Assembly (NCBI RefSeq): GCF_006337165.1 | Contig: NZ_CP040896.1 | Span: 1,240,001-1,304,000 of the forward strand | From: Hymenobacter jejuensis | Lineage (GTDB): Bacteria > Bacteroidota > Bacteroidia > Cytophagales > Hymenobacteraceae | Direction of reading: 5' to 3' | DNA: 64,000 nt | In this document: positions 54,224-62,786 of the stretch, in pieces | Position numbering within the stretch: the stretch's first letter is position 1 | How the letters are laid out: every line of letters starts with the position of its first letter | Made by a program: the position numbers and the translations under genes | The notes under the pieces: generated by a model | The model's database searches: none | What the model was told of the DNA's origin: nothing | Seen by the model: the letters and a program-made list of their open reading frames with translations, nothing else

Positions 54224-54967
54224 CTACGATTTTCTCTTGACCGTTAGTAATTGTTGCATCGTCCGGGCATTGTTGACGGCCGCGCCGCCGATGCCGTTAT
54301 TGAAGTATAAATACACTTCTTTCACGTGTGGCGCGGACTGAATTTCGTCGGCAATTCGTTGCAAAAACTCAGCGCTGTAGGGCGTTGTGTACAACTCCGG
54401 CACGCCGTGGAAGCGATAATACAGCACGTCGGTATTAGCAATTACTTCGTCGGGAAGGGGCTGCGGGTGGCTCTGCCCCACAAAGGCAACGCGGTGGCGG
54501 GCCAATTCGCGGTATACCTCGCCTTCCCACCAAGTGGGGTGCCGAAATTCCAGTACATTATTAAATGCGGGATCAAAGCTGTCGAGAATGCGTTGGAGCA
54601 GTTCTTCGGTGTAAGCCGCTTTGGGCGGTAGCTGAAACAGCACCGGGCCCAGTTTTTCGCGTAGCCCTTCCTGCACCGTGCCGTAAAAATCGGCTAGAAC
54701 AGCCTGGGCTTCCGCATTGAATTTCTTGTAGTGCGTCACGAGGCGCGGTGCTTTCACCGCAAAGCGGTACTCGGCCGGACTTTTCGTGTACCAGCCCTCA
54801 AAAGTCGCCAGTTCCGGCATTCGGTAGAAGGTCACGTTCAGTTCCAACGTGTTGAACTGCTGCGTGTAATACTCAAACCATTTGCGCGGCGGCAACCCCT
54901 CCGGATACAATACGCCCTTCCAATCGCGGTAAGAAAAGCCGGAGCAGCCAATGTAGGTAACAGGCAT
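54224..54967 (-). CDS. DUF72 domain-containing protein (copy 2)
   Basis: 247 residues, paralogue of the gene at 52321: YIGCSGFSYRDWKGVLYPEGLPPRKWFEYYTQQFNTLELNVTFYR, FAVKAPRLVTHYKKFN, VLFQLPPKAAYTEELLQR, and YYRFHGVPELY are nearly the same throughout. The start is ATG 54967. The two copies are in the same orientation and separated by 1.2 kb holding two unrelated small genes, so they are a dispersed tandem duplication. Confidence 0.9.
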   Translation of the reverse strand: MPVTYIGCSGFSYRDWKGVLYPEGLPPRKWFEYYTQQFNTLELNVTFYRMPELATFEGWYTKSPAEYRFAVKAPRLVTHYKKFNAEAQAVLADFYGTVQEGLREKLGPVLFQLPPKAAYTEELLQRILDSFDPAFNNVLEFRHPTWWEGEVYRELARHRVAFVGQSHPQPLPDEVIANTDVLYYRFHGVPELYTTPYSAEFLQRIADEIQSAPHVKEVYLYFNNGIGGAAVNNARTMQQLLTVKRKS

Positions 54968-55060
54968 AAAAGCGGGTTCAGTAAACAAACTACAAGCTTC
55001 TACGAAAGTACCCCCACCACGGACAGGCTCTGGAATGGTGCTCTGATCTCGGGCTGTTCG

Positions 55061-57469
55061 TTACAAAGGCTGCTTTACCTCAAACGTAAATCGGCGGCTG
55101 CCCACCAAGCCATTATCCGCAAGTCCCTGAATCACAACCAGATATTTTCCGGCATGATCGGAGGTATAAAACTCCAGGCTTTTTTTGCCATCTGCTGAAG
55201 TGGCTACGTTGGGGTTCCAGTAGAGCAGGGTGCGCGCGTCGGGCAGGCGGCTTTGCTTTTCCGCCGCCGTTTCGTAGCGCGGCGCATAGAATTCGCGCTG
55301 CCATTGCATGCCCTCGTATTCCTGCACCAACGCATGCGGATTAAGCTCAAAACCAGCCAGATCGCCCTTGTAAGTAGTGTAGCTCACCAAGCCATCGTAA
55401 ATCATAGAACCCTGAAAATACCGGCTGGTAATTACATCCAGCTTCTGAATTTTCAGCGGGTCCATGGCCATGATCTTGTTGACGTCGAATACCGGCACCC
55501 CGTCCAGCAATACCATCGGGTTTTCGTTCAGAATGACGTGCCGAATGTTGTCAAGTACCATAAAATGAAAGCCGTCGTTGCGCAGTCGCACCTGCACGCC
55601 GGGCACGTATTCGCGCATTACTTCTTCCAGCACTTTAAAACGAGTGTAGTCGTCGAGTTTATAGGTTTCGTCGGGCTTGCCGTAGAAGGCGGTGCTGTCG
55701 GCGGCGGGGAGCCGGTGCATCGTCAGCTGCTTGCGGAAATACGCATTCTGGACCTGCATCTGAAGACTGCGCTTGCCAAGCTCGGTGCGAAAAGATTCCG
55801 AAAAAACCAGCGGTGGCACGGCCGAGGCCGTGTATTTTACGGAAAATGGGTTGATGATTTCAACACGGTAGAGGCTGTCGCGCTGGGTATTGGTTTGCAG
55901 CACCAATTCTTTAGAGCCGAAGAAATCGCGTGTTTCAAACCGGACTCGGCCATTCTGATCGCTCGTCGCGTTGTACATCCGAATAAGCCGGCTTGGGCTA
56001 GCCAAATAAGCGCCGACTTTCGGCGCAGGCGCACCGGTATGGCCGTTCACCACCCGGCCTTCAACAACGTGGCCATTTATTTCGGGGGCAAATTCGAAGT
56101 GCGGCGCTTTATTCGAGAATACATCCGTCCAAAGGAATCGGCTCCAGCCATGCGTAAGCATCAGATTATCTGACGCTTCTATTATTTCAGGGCTAGTGCT
56201 TGTAAAATAATAATTAGGGTTTTCAACCGTGCCTTTCAGGTTGGAAGTCAGCCATAGAAAGCTGTTTACATCGAGGCCGGGAACGGTTGTTAAAGAGTCC
56301 AGTCGATACACCGCCAACGACATGTCGGCGGGCGTGGCTTTCTCAGTGAAAGAGGTCGTTGACAGCTGCAATACTACTTTTTCGCGGATACCGTACTGCT
56401 GCTTATCGGCAGTGGCAGCAATGAGCAGTTGGGGCTTTGGGCGCTGAAAATACAGGCGCTCGCTCAGCGGCTGTTTGCGACTGTTGAAAATGGTGAAATG
56501 CGAAATTCCGTCCGCCAGGTTTTTTTTCTCAACCACAAATTCGCCGCGCCCGCCCGCAAGGCGAGTAGCAGCCGATACGGAAATCTGTTGGCCCGAGTGC
56601 CCCACCAAAAACACGTCTTCCGCCGACTTTTCAGCAATATTCGACGCGACAGTTAGCCGGAGCTGGCCTGGACTGATGTCTTCCAGATGCAGTGTGTAGC
56701 CGTATTCATGCGCGGCGGGCAGCTTTCGGGTAACTACTTGCCCACCCAGTAATTTGATTGAGGCTGTGTAAGCTACTCCTTCCTGGTCCGGCGTGAAAGT
56801 GAAATTCCCGATGCCGAATTTCAGCGTTTTAAACTGGCTTACCACCACGCCCTGCGGGTTGCGCACCGTGCCTTCGGTCGCTACGCCTTTGCCGGCTCTG
56901 TTGGTGATTTTGAAGGCGACTTTGCTCGCCATTCCCTTTACCAGATTACCACCTTCGGGGAAAAACTGTACGTCTACTGCCGCCGAATCCTTGCTTGCTT
57001 TTTGAGCCAGATTGCGGCGCGTATTAATAATGGTTACGGGAATGGACGAATAAAAATCGGGGCTAAAGTTTTTCATCCAATTGGTGTAGGCCCGCAACAC
57101 ATAATTGCCGGAAACCAAAGAAGCCGGCAGTTGCCACGAGCCATTGCCGGCGGCATGTTGCAAATTGATTTTCGCCTGCAATACCGGATTGTGTTCTTTA
57201 TCAAGGAGTTCCACGTAGGCTACTTTGCTCATTGCCAAAGGCTTGTGATGCGTGCCATCGACGGCATTTAGCTTAAACCACAGGATCTCACCGCTCACGT
57301 AAAAAGGCCGGTCGGTGTGCACGTAGAGCTTTTCTTGGAGCGTCTGCTGGCTGTAGGCATCAAATCGCTTGCGTAAGCTGGCCAGCGAATCCGTTGCCTG
57401 CCCGTACGTACTTCCCAAGCTCAGTACCCAAGCCAAACCGAAAAACAAAAGCGCCCTGTATGTCTTCAT
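55061..57469 (-). CDS. Exported MG2-domain protein with a barrel-less TonB plug-like domain
   Basis: 802 residues. Signal peptide to about 23 (STYGQ). Near the N-terminus EKLYVHTDRPFYVSGE (46-61) is the hallmark of the MG2 macroglobulin domain of alpha-2-macroglobulin-like proteins. Further beta-sandwich domains follow (about 120-450), then a carboxypeptidase-regulatory-like segment (VVEGRVVNGHTGAPAPKVGAYLA), a plug-like segment (GFHFMVLDNIRHVILNENPMVLLDGVPVFDVNKIMAMDPLKIQKLDVIT) and a final beta domain (SLEFYTSDHAGKYLVVIQG). There is no thioester motif and no room for a receptor barrel after the plug. Last gene of the receptor operon. Likely periplasmic or outer-membrane bound. Confidence 0.85.
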   Translation of the reverse strand: MKTYRALLFFGLAWVLSLGSTYGQATDSLASLRKRFDAYSQQTLQEKLYVHTDRPFYVSGEILWFKLNAVDGTHHKPLAMSKVAYVELLDKEHNPVLQAKINLQHAAGNGSWQLPASLVSGNYVLRAYTNWMKNFSPDFYSSIPVTIINTRRNLAQKASKDSAAVDVQFFPEGGNLVKGMASKVAFKITNRAGKGVATEGTVRNPQGVVVSQFKTLKFGIGNFTFTPDQEGVAYTASIKLLGGQVVTRKLPAAHEYGYTLHLEDISPGQLRLTVASNIAEKSAEDVFLVGHSGQQISVSAATRLAGGRGEFVVEKKNLADGISHFTIFNSRKQPLSERLYFQRPKPQLLIAATADKQQYGIREKVVLQLSTTSFTEKATPADMSLAVYRLDSLTTVPGLDVNSFLWLTSNLKGTVENPNYYFTSTSPEIIEASDNLMLTHGWSRFLWTDVFSNKAPHFEFAPEINGHVVEGRVVNGHTGAPAPKVGAYLASPSRLIRMYNATSDQNGRVRFETRDFFGSKELVLQTNTQRDSLYRVEIINPFSVKYTASAVPPLVFSESFRTELGKRSLQMQVQNAYFRKQLTMHRLPAADSTAFYGKPDETYKLDDYTRFKVLEEVMREYVPGVQVRLRNDGFHFMVLDNIRHVILNENPMVLLDGVPVFDVNKIMAMDPLKIQKLDVITSRYFQGSMIYDGLVSYTTYKGDLAGFELNPHALVQEYEGMQWQREFYAPRYETAAEKQSRLPDARTLLYWNPNVATSADGKKSLEFYTSDHAGKYLVVIQGLADNGLVGSRRFTFEVKQPL

Positions 57470-57550
57470 TTGAAAGTAGCGGGAGGAAGAAAAGAAATGC
57501 CTGCAGACGCTTGTCACGCTTTTGCAACTTACTGTAGTTCAGATAATTAT

Positions 57551-58741
57551 CTATTTCCAAAAATCCGGCTGCTTGTTGGTGCCGCGCTTGCGGCAGTCTA
57601 CGCACTCGGCGGTGGAGTAGGAATAGGCAGGTTTGGTACGCGAATCAATAAATTCAATGGGCGCAAAAGGATTGTCCTTGAAATAGCTAATATACCGTGG
57701 GTCCTGCGGGCCGGTGGGGTTCCGGACGAGGATAGTATCCACGCGGACGCAGCTTTCGTAGCCAGTAACAGGGAGCCAAGCATTGGTGTGCGGCAGGTCG
57801 CGGTTGCGATCGATAAAGAGGCGTTGCTCCGTCACCGACTGCACGCCCACAAAGCCGATGACCGTTTCGCTGGCATCCGAGAGGGCGTGCACGTTGCCCA
57901 CCAGCTGGCTGGGCAAAGGGTCGAACAGGGTGCCCAGGCTTTCCGTGTTTTTTTGCAGCAGCTCCCAGTAGGCAAACTCCGCCGCCGTCAGCGCGTACTG
58001 CCGCACCAACAGGCTGTATTTCACTTGCAGCTTCGTGGAGTTGCTGGGCAGTAAGGTCAGCGGGTAGTGCGTTACGACGTCCTGCGTAAGTTTTATGGTG
58101 CTGCTCAGCTTGATGGACGGCGCGCGGGCCGTGGCCCAGCAGTGATTAATGTCTTCGGTAAGCAGCTGAAGGCGGTTGTTGCGTAATTCTATCTGGGCGC
58201 GAAAAGCAGAATTAAAATCCCAGGTTTCTTCGTAGTCCCAGCGGTAATAGCGGGTGTTGTTGGCATCGTCGTGGGCATTCACATAAAATTGCAGCCCTTT
58301 GTCGCTGATCTGCCACGTTACCGAGTCGATGGCCGGCGTGATTTTGGCCTGCACAAAGTCCGAGGCGTACTCCCGCTGCCCGCTGCTGCGCACAAACAGG
58401 CGATACCGCTTGTCGGGAGAAAGCGTCAGCACGGCCGATGTATAAGTACCGGGGGCAGTTTCGGCTAAGGGGTAGCGCGTTCCTGCTTCCTGCTCGATGA
58501 ACACATTGGCTTTGATTTCCGCTGGCGGCGCCGTTTTGTTGCCGAGGTTTTGCGTGCGCGAGAGACGAATTGTACTCACCCCGGCTGCGTTGATCGCACC
58601 GTCTATTACTAAATACCCAACTGATTTCTGGGCAACTTTTGGCTCGAAGCGGTCAATGCAACTCGCCAGCAACAACACCGGCAGCAAGGCCCGCCGACGC
58701 CATACCCCACGTAGTAAGTCGATCAATGAATTTGCGTGCAT
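57551..58741 (-). CDS. DUF4249 lipoprotein (copy 2)
   Basis: 396 residues. Lipoprotein signal with VLLLASCID; the mature part is all-beta: SVGYLVIDGAINAAGVSTIRLSRTQNL at the start, RYRLFVRSSGQREYASDFV, VTWQISDKGLQFYVNAHDDANNTRYYRWDYEETW, and the C-terminal ECVDCRKRGTNKQPDFW. DUF4249 proteins are Bacteroidota lipoproteins usually beside TonB-dependent receptors, of unknown function. Paralogue of the gene at 58781-59965; a 188-bp tract is nearly identical between them. It lies 39 bp after that gene and 81 bp before the MG2 gene. Confidence 0.9.
   Translation of the reverse strand: MHANSLIDLLRGVWRRRALLPVLLLASCIDRFEPKVAQKSVGYLVIDGAINAAGVSTIRLSRTQNLGNKTAPPAEIKANVFIEQEAGTRYPLAETAPGTYTSAVLTLSPDKRYRLFVRSSGQREYASDFVQAKITPAIDSVTWQISDKGLQFYVNAHDDANNTRYYRWDYEETWDFNSAFRAQIELRNNRLQLLTEDINHCWATARAPSIKLSSTIKLTQDVVTHYPLTLLPSNSTKLQVKYSLLVRQYALTAAEFAYWELLQKNTESLGTLFDPLPSQLVGNVHALSDASETVIGFVGVQSVTEQRLFIDRNRDLPHTNAWLPVTGYESCVRVDTILVRNPTGPQDPRYISYFKDNPFAPIEFIDSRTKPAYSYSTAECVDCRKRGTNKQPDFWK
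57834..58021. repeat. 188-bp near-identical tract shared by the two DUF4249 genes (copy A)
   Basis: Matches 59064-59251 at 186 of 188 positions (two single-base differences), in the same frame. The flanks on both sides are strongly diverged between the genes. The encoded segment runs from KYSLLVRQYALTAAEFAYW to IGFVGVQSVTE. Confidence 0.92.
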
Positions 58742-58780
58742 TTATATAAGTAATTAATTATCGAGTATTTATAAATAGGC

Positions 58781-59965
58781 TTATTGCCAAAAAGCCGGTC
58801 GCTTGTTGGTGCCGCGCTTGCGGCAGTCCACGCACTCGGCCGATGAGTAGAGGTAATACTTAGTGGGGTCCGTCCCGATCTGTATTTCTTCAATTGGGAG
58901 GAAGACGCCGCTCTTGAAAAACTCGATTACGAGCGGCAGCGGCGGCTTTTTGAGGTCATGCGGGCCGGGGATGGTGTCGGGCGGAACGCACTTTTCGTAG
59001 CCGGTCTGAAAAACCCAGGTACGGGGCAATTGGCCATAATCGACGAAAATGCGCTTTTCGGTGACCGACTGCACGCCCACAAAGCCGATGACCGTTTCGC
59101 TGGCATCCGAGAGGGCGTGCACGTTGCCCACCAGCTGGCTGGGCAAGGGGTCGAACAGGGTGCCCAGGCTTTCCGTGTTCTTTTGCAGCAGCTCCCAGTA
59201 GGCAAACTCCGCCGCCGTCAGCGCGTACTGCCGCACCAACAGGCTGTATTTTTGCCCCAATTTTTCTGAAGTAGGCGGCAAAAGCGTGAGCGGTTGGTGA
59301 GCAATCACATCTTGCCCGAGCTTCGCGGTGCTGCCCAATTTAATGGCCGTCGATTTCTCCGTCCGCCAGCAGTGAAAAATGTCCTCGCCGGTGCGGGAAG
59401 TAAGCTGGCCGTTGCGGTACTCAACTCCGGAAACGTAGGCGGAAGTAAATTCCCAGGTTTCCTCAAAGTCCCAGCGGTAATAGCGGGTGTTGTTGGCAGC
59501 GTCGTGGGCATCCACATAAAATTGCAAGCCTTGCGCTCCGGCCTGCCACGTCACCGAATCGATGGCCGGTGTAGTTTTGGCCTCTACAAAATCGGAGGCA
59601 AAATCCTGCTGCTTCTGAGTCCGAAAAAAGAGACGATAACGCTTACCCGGAACCAGGTTTAGCGCTTGGGAAGCGTACACCCCCGGCGCCGTTTCGAGCA
59701 GCGGAAAGCGCAGGCCGCCCTCTTGCTCAATAAATACGCTGGCTTTGGTTTCGGCCGGCGGGGCGTCTTTGCTACTCAGATTCTGCGTGCGCGAGAGCCG
59801 AACAGTGCTTACTCCATTGAGGTTAATGCTCCCATCTACGACCAAATAGCCAACGGAAGCGTTGAGTACGGTCGGCTCGAAGCGGTCGATGCAACTTGCC
59901 AGCGCCAATAAAAGCAACGCCCACCAAAGACTAGCCGGGCGCAGCAGAAGCGAAAAGTAGCCCAT
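58781..59965 (-). CDS. DUF4249 lipoprotein (copy 1)
   Basis: 394 residues. Signal with LLALASCID, then the DUF4249 all-beta body (SVGYLVVDGSINLNGVSTVRLSRTQNL, VTWQAGAQGLQFYVDAHDAANNTRYYRWDFEETW) and the same ECVDCRKRGTNKRPAFW ending. The start codon ATG at 59965 directly follows the TAG of the receptor gene (TAGATG), so the two must be translated together. By position it takes the place of SusD in a SusCD locus: a surface lipoprotein partner for the receptor. Only the genetic arrangement supports this. Confidence 0.9.
   Translation of the reverse strand: MGYFSLLLRPASLWWALLLLALASCIDRFEPTVLNASVGYLVVDGSINLNGVSTVRLSRTQNLSSKDAPPAETKASVFIEQEGGLRFPLLETAPGVYASQALNLVPGKRYRLFFRTQKQQDFASDFVEAKTTPAIDSVTWQAGAQGLQFYVDAHDAANNTRYYRWDFEETWEFTSAYVSGVEYRNGQLTSRTGEDIFHCWRTEKSTAIKLGSTAKLGQDVIAHQPLTLLPPTSEKLGQKYSLLVRQYALTAAEFAYWELLQKNTESLGTLFDPLPSQLVGNVHALSDASETVIGFVGVQSVTEKRIFVDYGQLPRTWVFQTGYEKCVPPDTIPGPHDLKKPPLPLVIEFFKSGVFLPIEEIQIGTDPTKYYLYSSAECVDCRKRGTNKRPAFWQ
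59064..59251. repeat. 188-bp near-identical tract shared by the two DUF4249 genes (copy B)
   Basis: Partner of 57834-58021, in the same orientation. The two differences are an A/G and a T/C substitution. Confidence 0.92.
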
Positions 59966-62740
59966 CTAGAATTTGAAGTTGTAGGTGATAGTAGGAATTG
60001 GCCGCCCAAAAATGGAGAGCTTATAGCCTTTGATCTGGCCATTTTCCGATTTGAAATAAATTGAATACGGATTCTTGCGGCCCGTCAGATTGTAGACAGA
60101 CAGCGTCCAGGAGCCGTGCGCCAGCTTCTTCACTTTGTGGTTGCCCTCGAAATTCAGCGCAAAGTCGGCGCGGTAATAATCGGGCACGCGGTACTCATTG
60201 CGATCGGAATACAGCACTCGCGTCGAGTTGGCCGTGACGTATTTGGCCAGCGGCAGCGTAATGGGCCGACCCGTGCTGTAATTAAAATTAAGCGAAGTGC
60301 TAAAGCGCCGACTGAAGCGGTAATTACCAATCAGCGTGACGTCGTGGGGCTTGTCGAAATTGCTCGGGTAAAACCGGCCGCCGTTGATCATGTCGCTGGT
60401 GGTAGCCACGTTGACTTGCACCAGCGAGCGCGAATAAGTATAGCTCACCCAGCCGTTGATTTTGCCCGTCAGCTTTTTCACCATTACTTCTACGCCGTAC
60501 GCCTTGCCTTCCGCGTTAATTACATCGGTTTCGATGTGGTGATTCAGGAGCAACGTCGCGCCGCCTTTGTAATCCAGGAAGTCGTGCATCACCTTGTAGT
60601 AGGTTTCCACGGACGTTTCGATGGTGTTGCTTTTGAAATTGCGGTAATACCCCACCGAAATCTGGTCGCCAACCTGCGGCCGAATGTTGGCATCGCTCAA
60701 TTTCCAGCTATCCGTCGGCGACATCGAGGCCGTATTCGATAGCATGTGAATGTATTGGCGCAGCCGGTTGAAGCTCACCTTCATCGAGGAGTTGTCGGAA
60801 AGCGAATACTTGGCCGATAAGCGGTATTCCGGGCCATGGTACGTGGCGAGCGCTTTGCCTTTCTGGTAGTGCAGCGTGTCGGTGATGGTATTCACCGATT
60901 TAGACACGCCTCCTAGGTATTGGTATACATCTCTGGGTCCCAAGGCATTAAAGAGCGAGTAACGCAGCCCGATGGAAACGGCCAAGCGGGGCGTAACCGT
61001 AATGAGATCGGAAGCATACACGGCACTTTCGACCGCTTTTTCGCGGGCCAACGCGTCGGGAACAATCAGCGATTCGTCGCTGGAGGGCGCAAACGTGCCG
61101 GGCGAGACGTTGTACAGAATGGAGCTTACGCCAAAGTCGATGCTGTGCTTGGCGCTGGGCAGGTAGCTAAAATCGGCCTGCGCATTCACCTGCCGGATGT
61201 CGTACTTAAGTCGCGCGTTGGTGATTGGGTTATCCTGACTGGAAATGTTGTAGCTGTATTGGCTGAAAGCGCCGGTCAGGACCCCGTAAAGGCGGTTGTT
61301 GAAATTGTGCTTCCACTTCGCGCTGGCGTTGGTGTTCTCGTATTGGTACACGCTATCGCTGGCCAGCTTAAACCTATCGCGGCTCCGGTACCCGGTAAGG
61401 TACACGGAGTTCTTATCATCTATCTCATTGCTAATGTGCGCGTTAAGATCATAGAAAGCGGCGGCGCTTTGCTTCAGCTTGCTATTCGACAGCAGGTGCA
61501 GCAACCAGTCGGAGTAGCTGGTCCGCCCACTGATGATAAAAGAGCTTTTGTCCTTCACGATCGGGCCCTCAAGTGCTAATCGACTGGTTAGCAATCCGAT
61601 ACCGCCCGAGCCAGCGAACTGCTTTTTGTTGCCGTCGCGCGTGGCAATGTCCAGCACCGACGACAAGCGCCCGCCGTAGCGCGCTGGAATTGTTCCTTTG
61701 TATAGCTCGACGGTTTTGAGGATGTCGGGGTTAAAGGCCGAGAAAAAGCCGAACAAGTGCGAGGGGTTGTAGACGGTCGCATCATTAAACAGGATCAGGT
61801 TTTGGTCCGTGCCCCCGCCGCGCACGTTCATCCCGGTACTGCCCTCGCCTACCGACTTGACGCCGGGCAAGGTCAGCACCACGCGCAAAATGTCCGTTTC
61901 GCCGAAGGCGGTGGGCACCTGCTTCATGGTTTTGATGTCGAGCCGCTCCAGCCCCATTTGCAGGCCCGCCACGTTTTTGTCTTTCTCGGCCTCAATCACC
62001 ACTTCCTTCAGCGTAGTGATGTCTTCTTCGACCTCTACGTCCAGCTTTCCGTCGGTGCGCAACACCACTTGGCGCCGTGTATTTTTGATGCCCACACCCC
62101 TAATTTTCAGTTCGTGCCGGCCCACGGGCAACGTCAGCGAGTAGTACCCAAACTGATCGGTGGCCGTGCCGATGGATGGCGACTCGATGTACACCGAAGC
62201 GCCGATCACGGCCTCGCCCGATTTCAGCTCCCGAACGTGCCCGACCAGCGTGACGTTGCCGTTGGCCGTAGCCCCACGGCCACCACTGATTTCGTATACT
62301 TTCAGTTGCAGCGCCGCCGCAGAGCGCGATTTGCGGTTGGCCGCGTCGTCGTTGGCATTGTCAACGACAGCAACTTTTTCCTCATCGCCCGGCCGGAAAT
62401 AGTCAGCCGGCAACTCCGATTCCAACCGGAGGCCCGAGGTGATGTACACGCGCCCTTCGCCATCGATAGCGTAATGCAGCTTCGTGCCCTTGAATACCAA
62501 ATCCAGCACTTCCGGCAATGGCCGCTCCCGCACTTCCGTCGTGATGGATAAGCTGTCAACGGCCGCCGGATTAAAGTAAAAGCGATACTTCGACTTCGAC
62601 TCTATGGCTTTGGCAAAATGCTCAAAAGTGGCCCTCTCAAATATTCCGCTGATTACCGGCGGCGTGGCGTTTTGCGCATAACCGGAAGATACAGCACATA
62701 ACATCAAGAATATCAGAAGTATACGTATAAATCTTTTCAT
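59966..62740 (-). CDS. TonB-dependent outer-membrane receptor with STN and carboxypeptidase-regulatory-like N-terminal domains
   Basis: 924 residues. Signal peptide (to about 22), an STN-like domain at about 35-100 (FAKAIESKSKYRFYFNPAAVDSLSI, LHYAIDGEGRVYIT), a linker, a CarboxypepD_reg-like sandwich about 165-245 (GHVRELKSGEAVIGASVYIES, DQFGYYSLTLPVGRHELKI), a plug about 255-375 (QVPTAFGETDILRVVLTLPGVKSVGEGSTGMNVRGGGTDQNLIL) and a beta-barrel to the C-terminal aromatic residue (PTITYNFKF). STN domains normally signal to FecR anti-sigma factors, but no fecI/fecR pair lies in the window. First or second gene of the operon; it ends directly at the DUF4249 start. Confidence 0.93.
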   Translation of the reverse strand: MKRFIRILLIFLMLCAVSSGYAQNATPPVISGIFERATFEHFAKAIESKSKYRFYFNPAAVDSLSITTEVRERPLPEVLDLVFKGTKLHYAIDGEGRVYITSGLRLESELPADYFRPGDEEKVAVVDNANDDAANRKSRSAAALQLKVYEISGGRGATANGNVTLVGHVRELKSGEAVIGASVYIESPSIGTATDQFGYYSLTLPVGRHELKIRGVGIKNTRRQVVLRTDGKLDVEVEEDITTLKEVVIEAEKDKNVAGLQMGLERLDIKTMKQVPTAFGETDILRVVLTLPGVKSVGEGSTGMNVRGGGTDQNLILFNDATVYNPSHLFGFFSAFNPDILKTVELYKGTIPARYGGRLSSVLDIATRDGNKKQFAGSGGIGLLTSRLALEGPIVKDKSSFIISGRTSYSDWLLHLLSNSKLKQSAAAFYDLNAHISNEIDDKNSVYLTGYRSRDRFKLASDSVYQYENTNASAKWKHNFNNRLYGVLTGAFSQYSYNISSQDNPITNARLKYDIRQVNAQADFSYLPSAKHSIDFGVSSILYNVSPGTFAPSSDESLIVPDALAREKAVESAVYASDLITVTPRLAVSIGLRYSLFNALGPRDVYQYLGGVSKSVNTITDTLHYQKGKALATYHGPEYRLSAKYSLSDNSSMKVSFNRLRQYIHMLSNTASMSPTDSWKLSDANIRPQVGDQISVGYYRNFKSNTIETSVETYYKVMHDFLDYKGGATLLLNHHIETDVINAEGKAYGVEVMVKKLTGKINGWVSYTYSRSLVQVNVATTSDMINGGRFYPSNFDKPHDVTLIGNYRFSRRFSTSLNFNYSTGRPITLPLAKYVTANSTRVLYSDRNEYRVPDYYRADFALNFEGNHKVKKLAHGSWTLSVYNLTGRKNPYSIYFKSENGQIKGYKLSIFGRPIPTITYNFKF

Positions 62741-62786
62741 CTAAATCAGTTGCTGCTATGTCAATCGGCCGGCGCTTTCTTACTCG

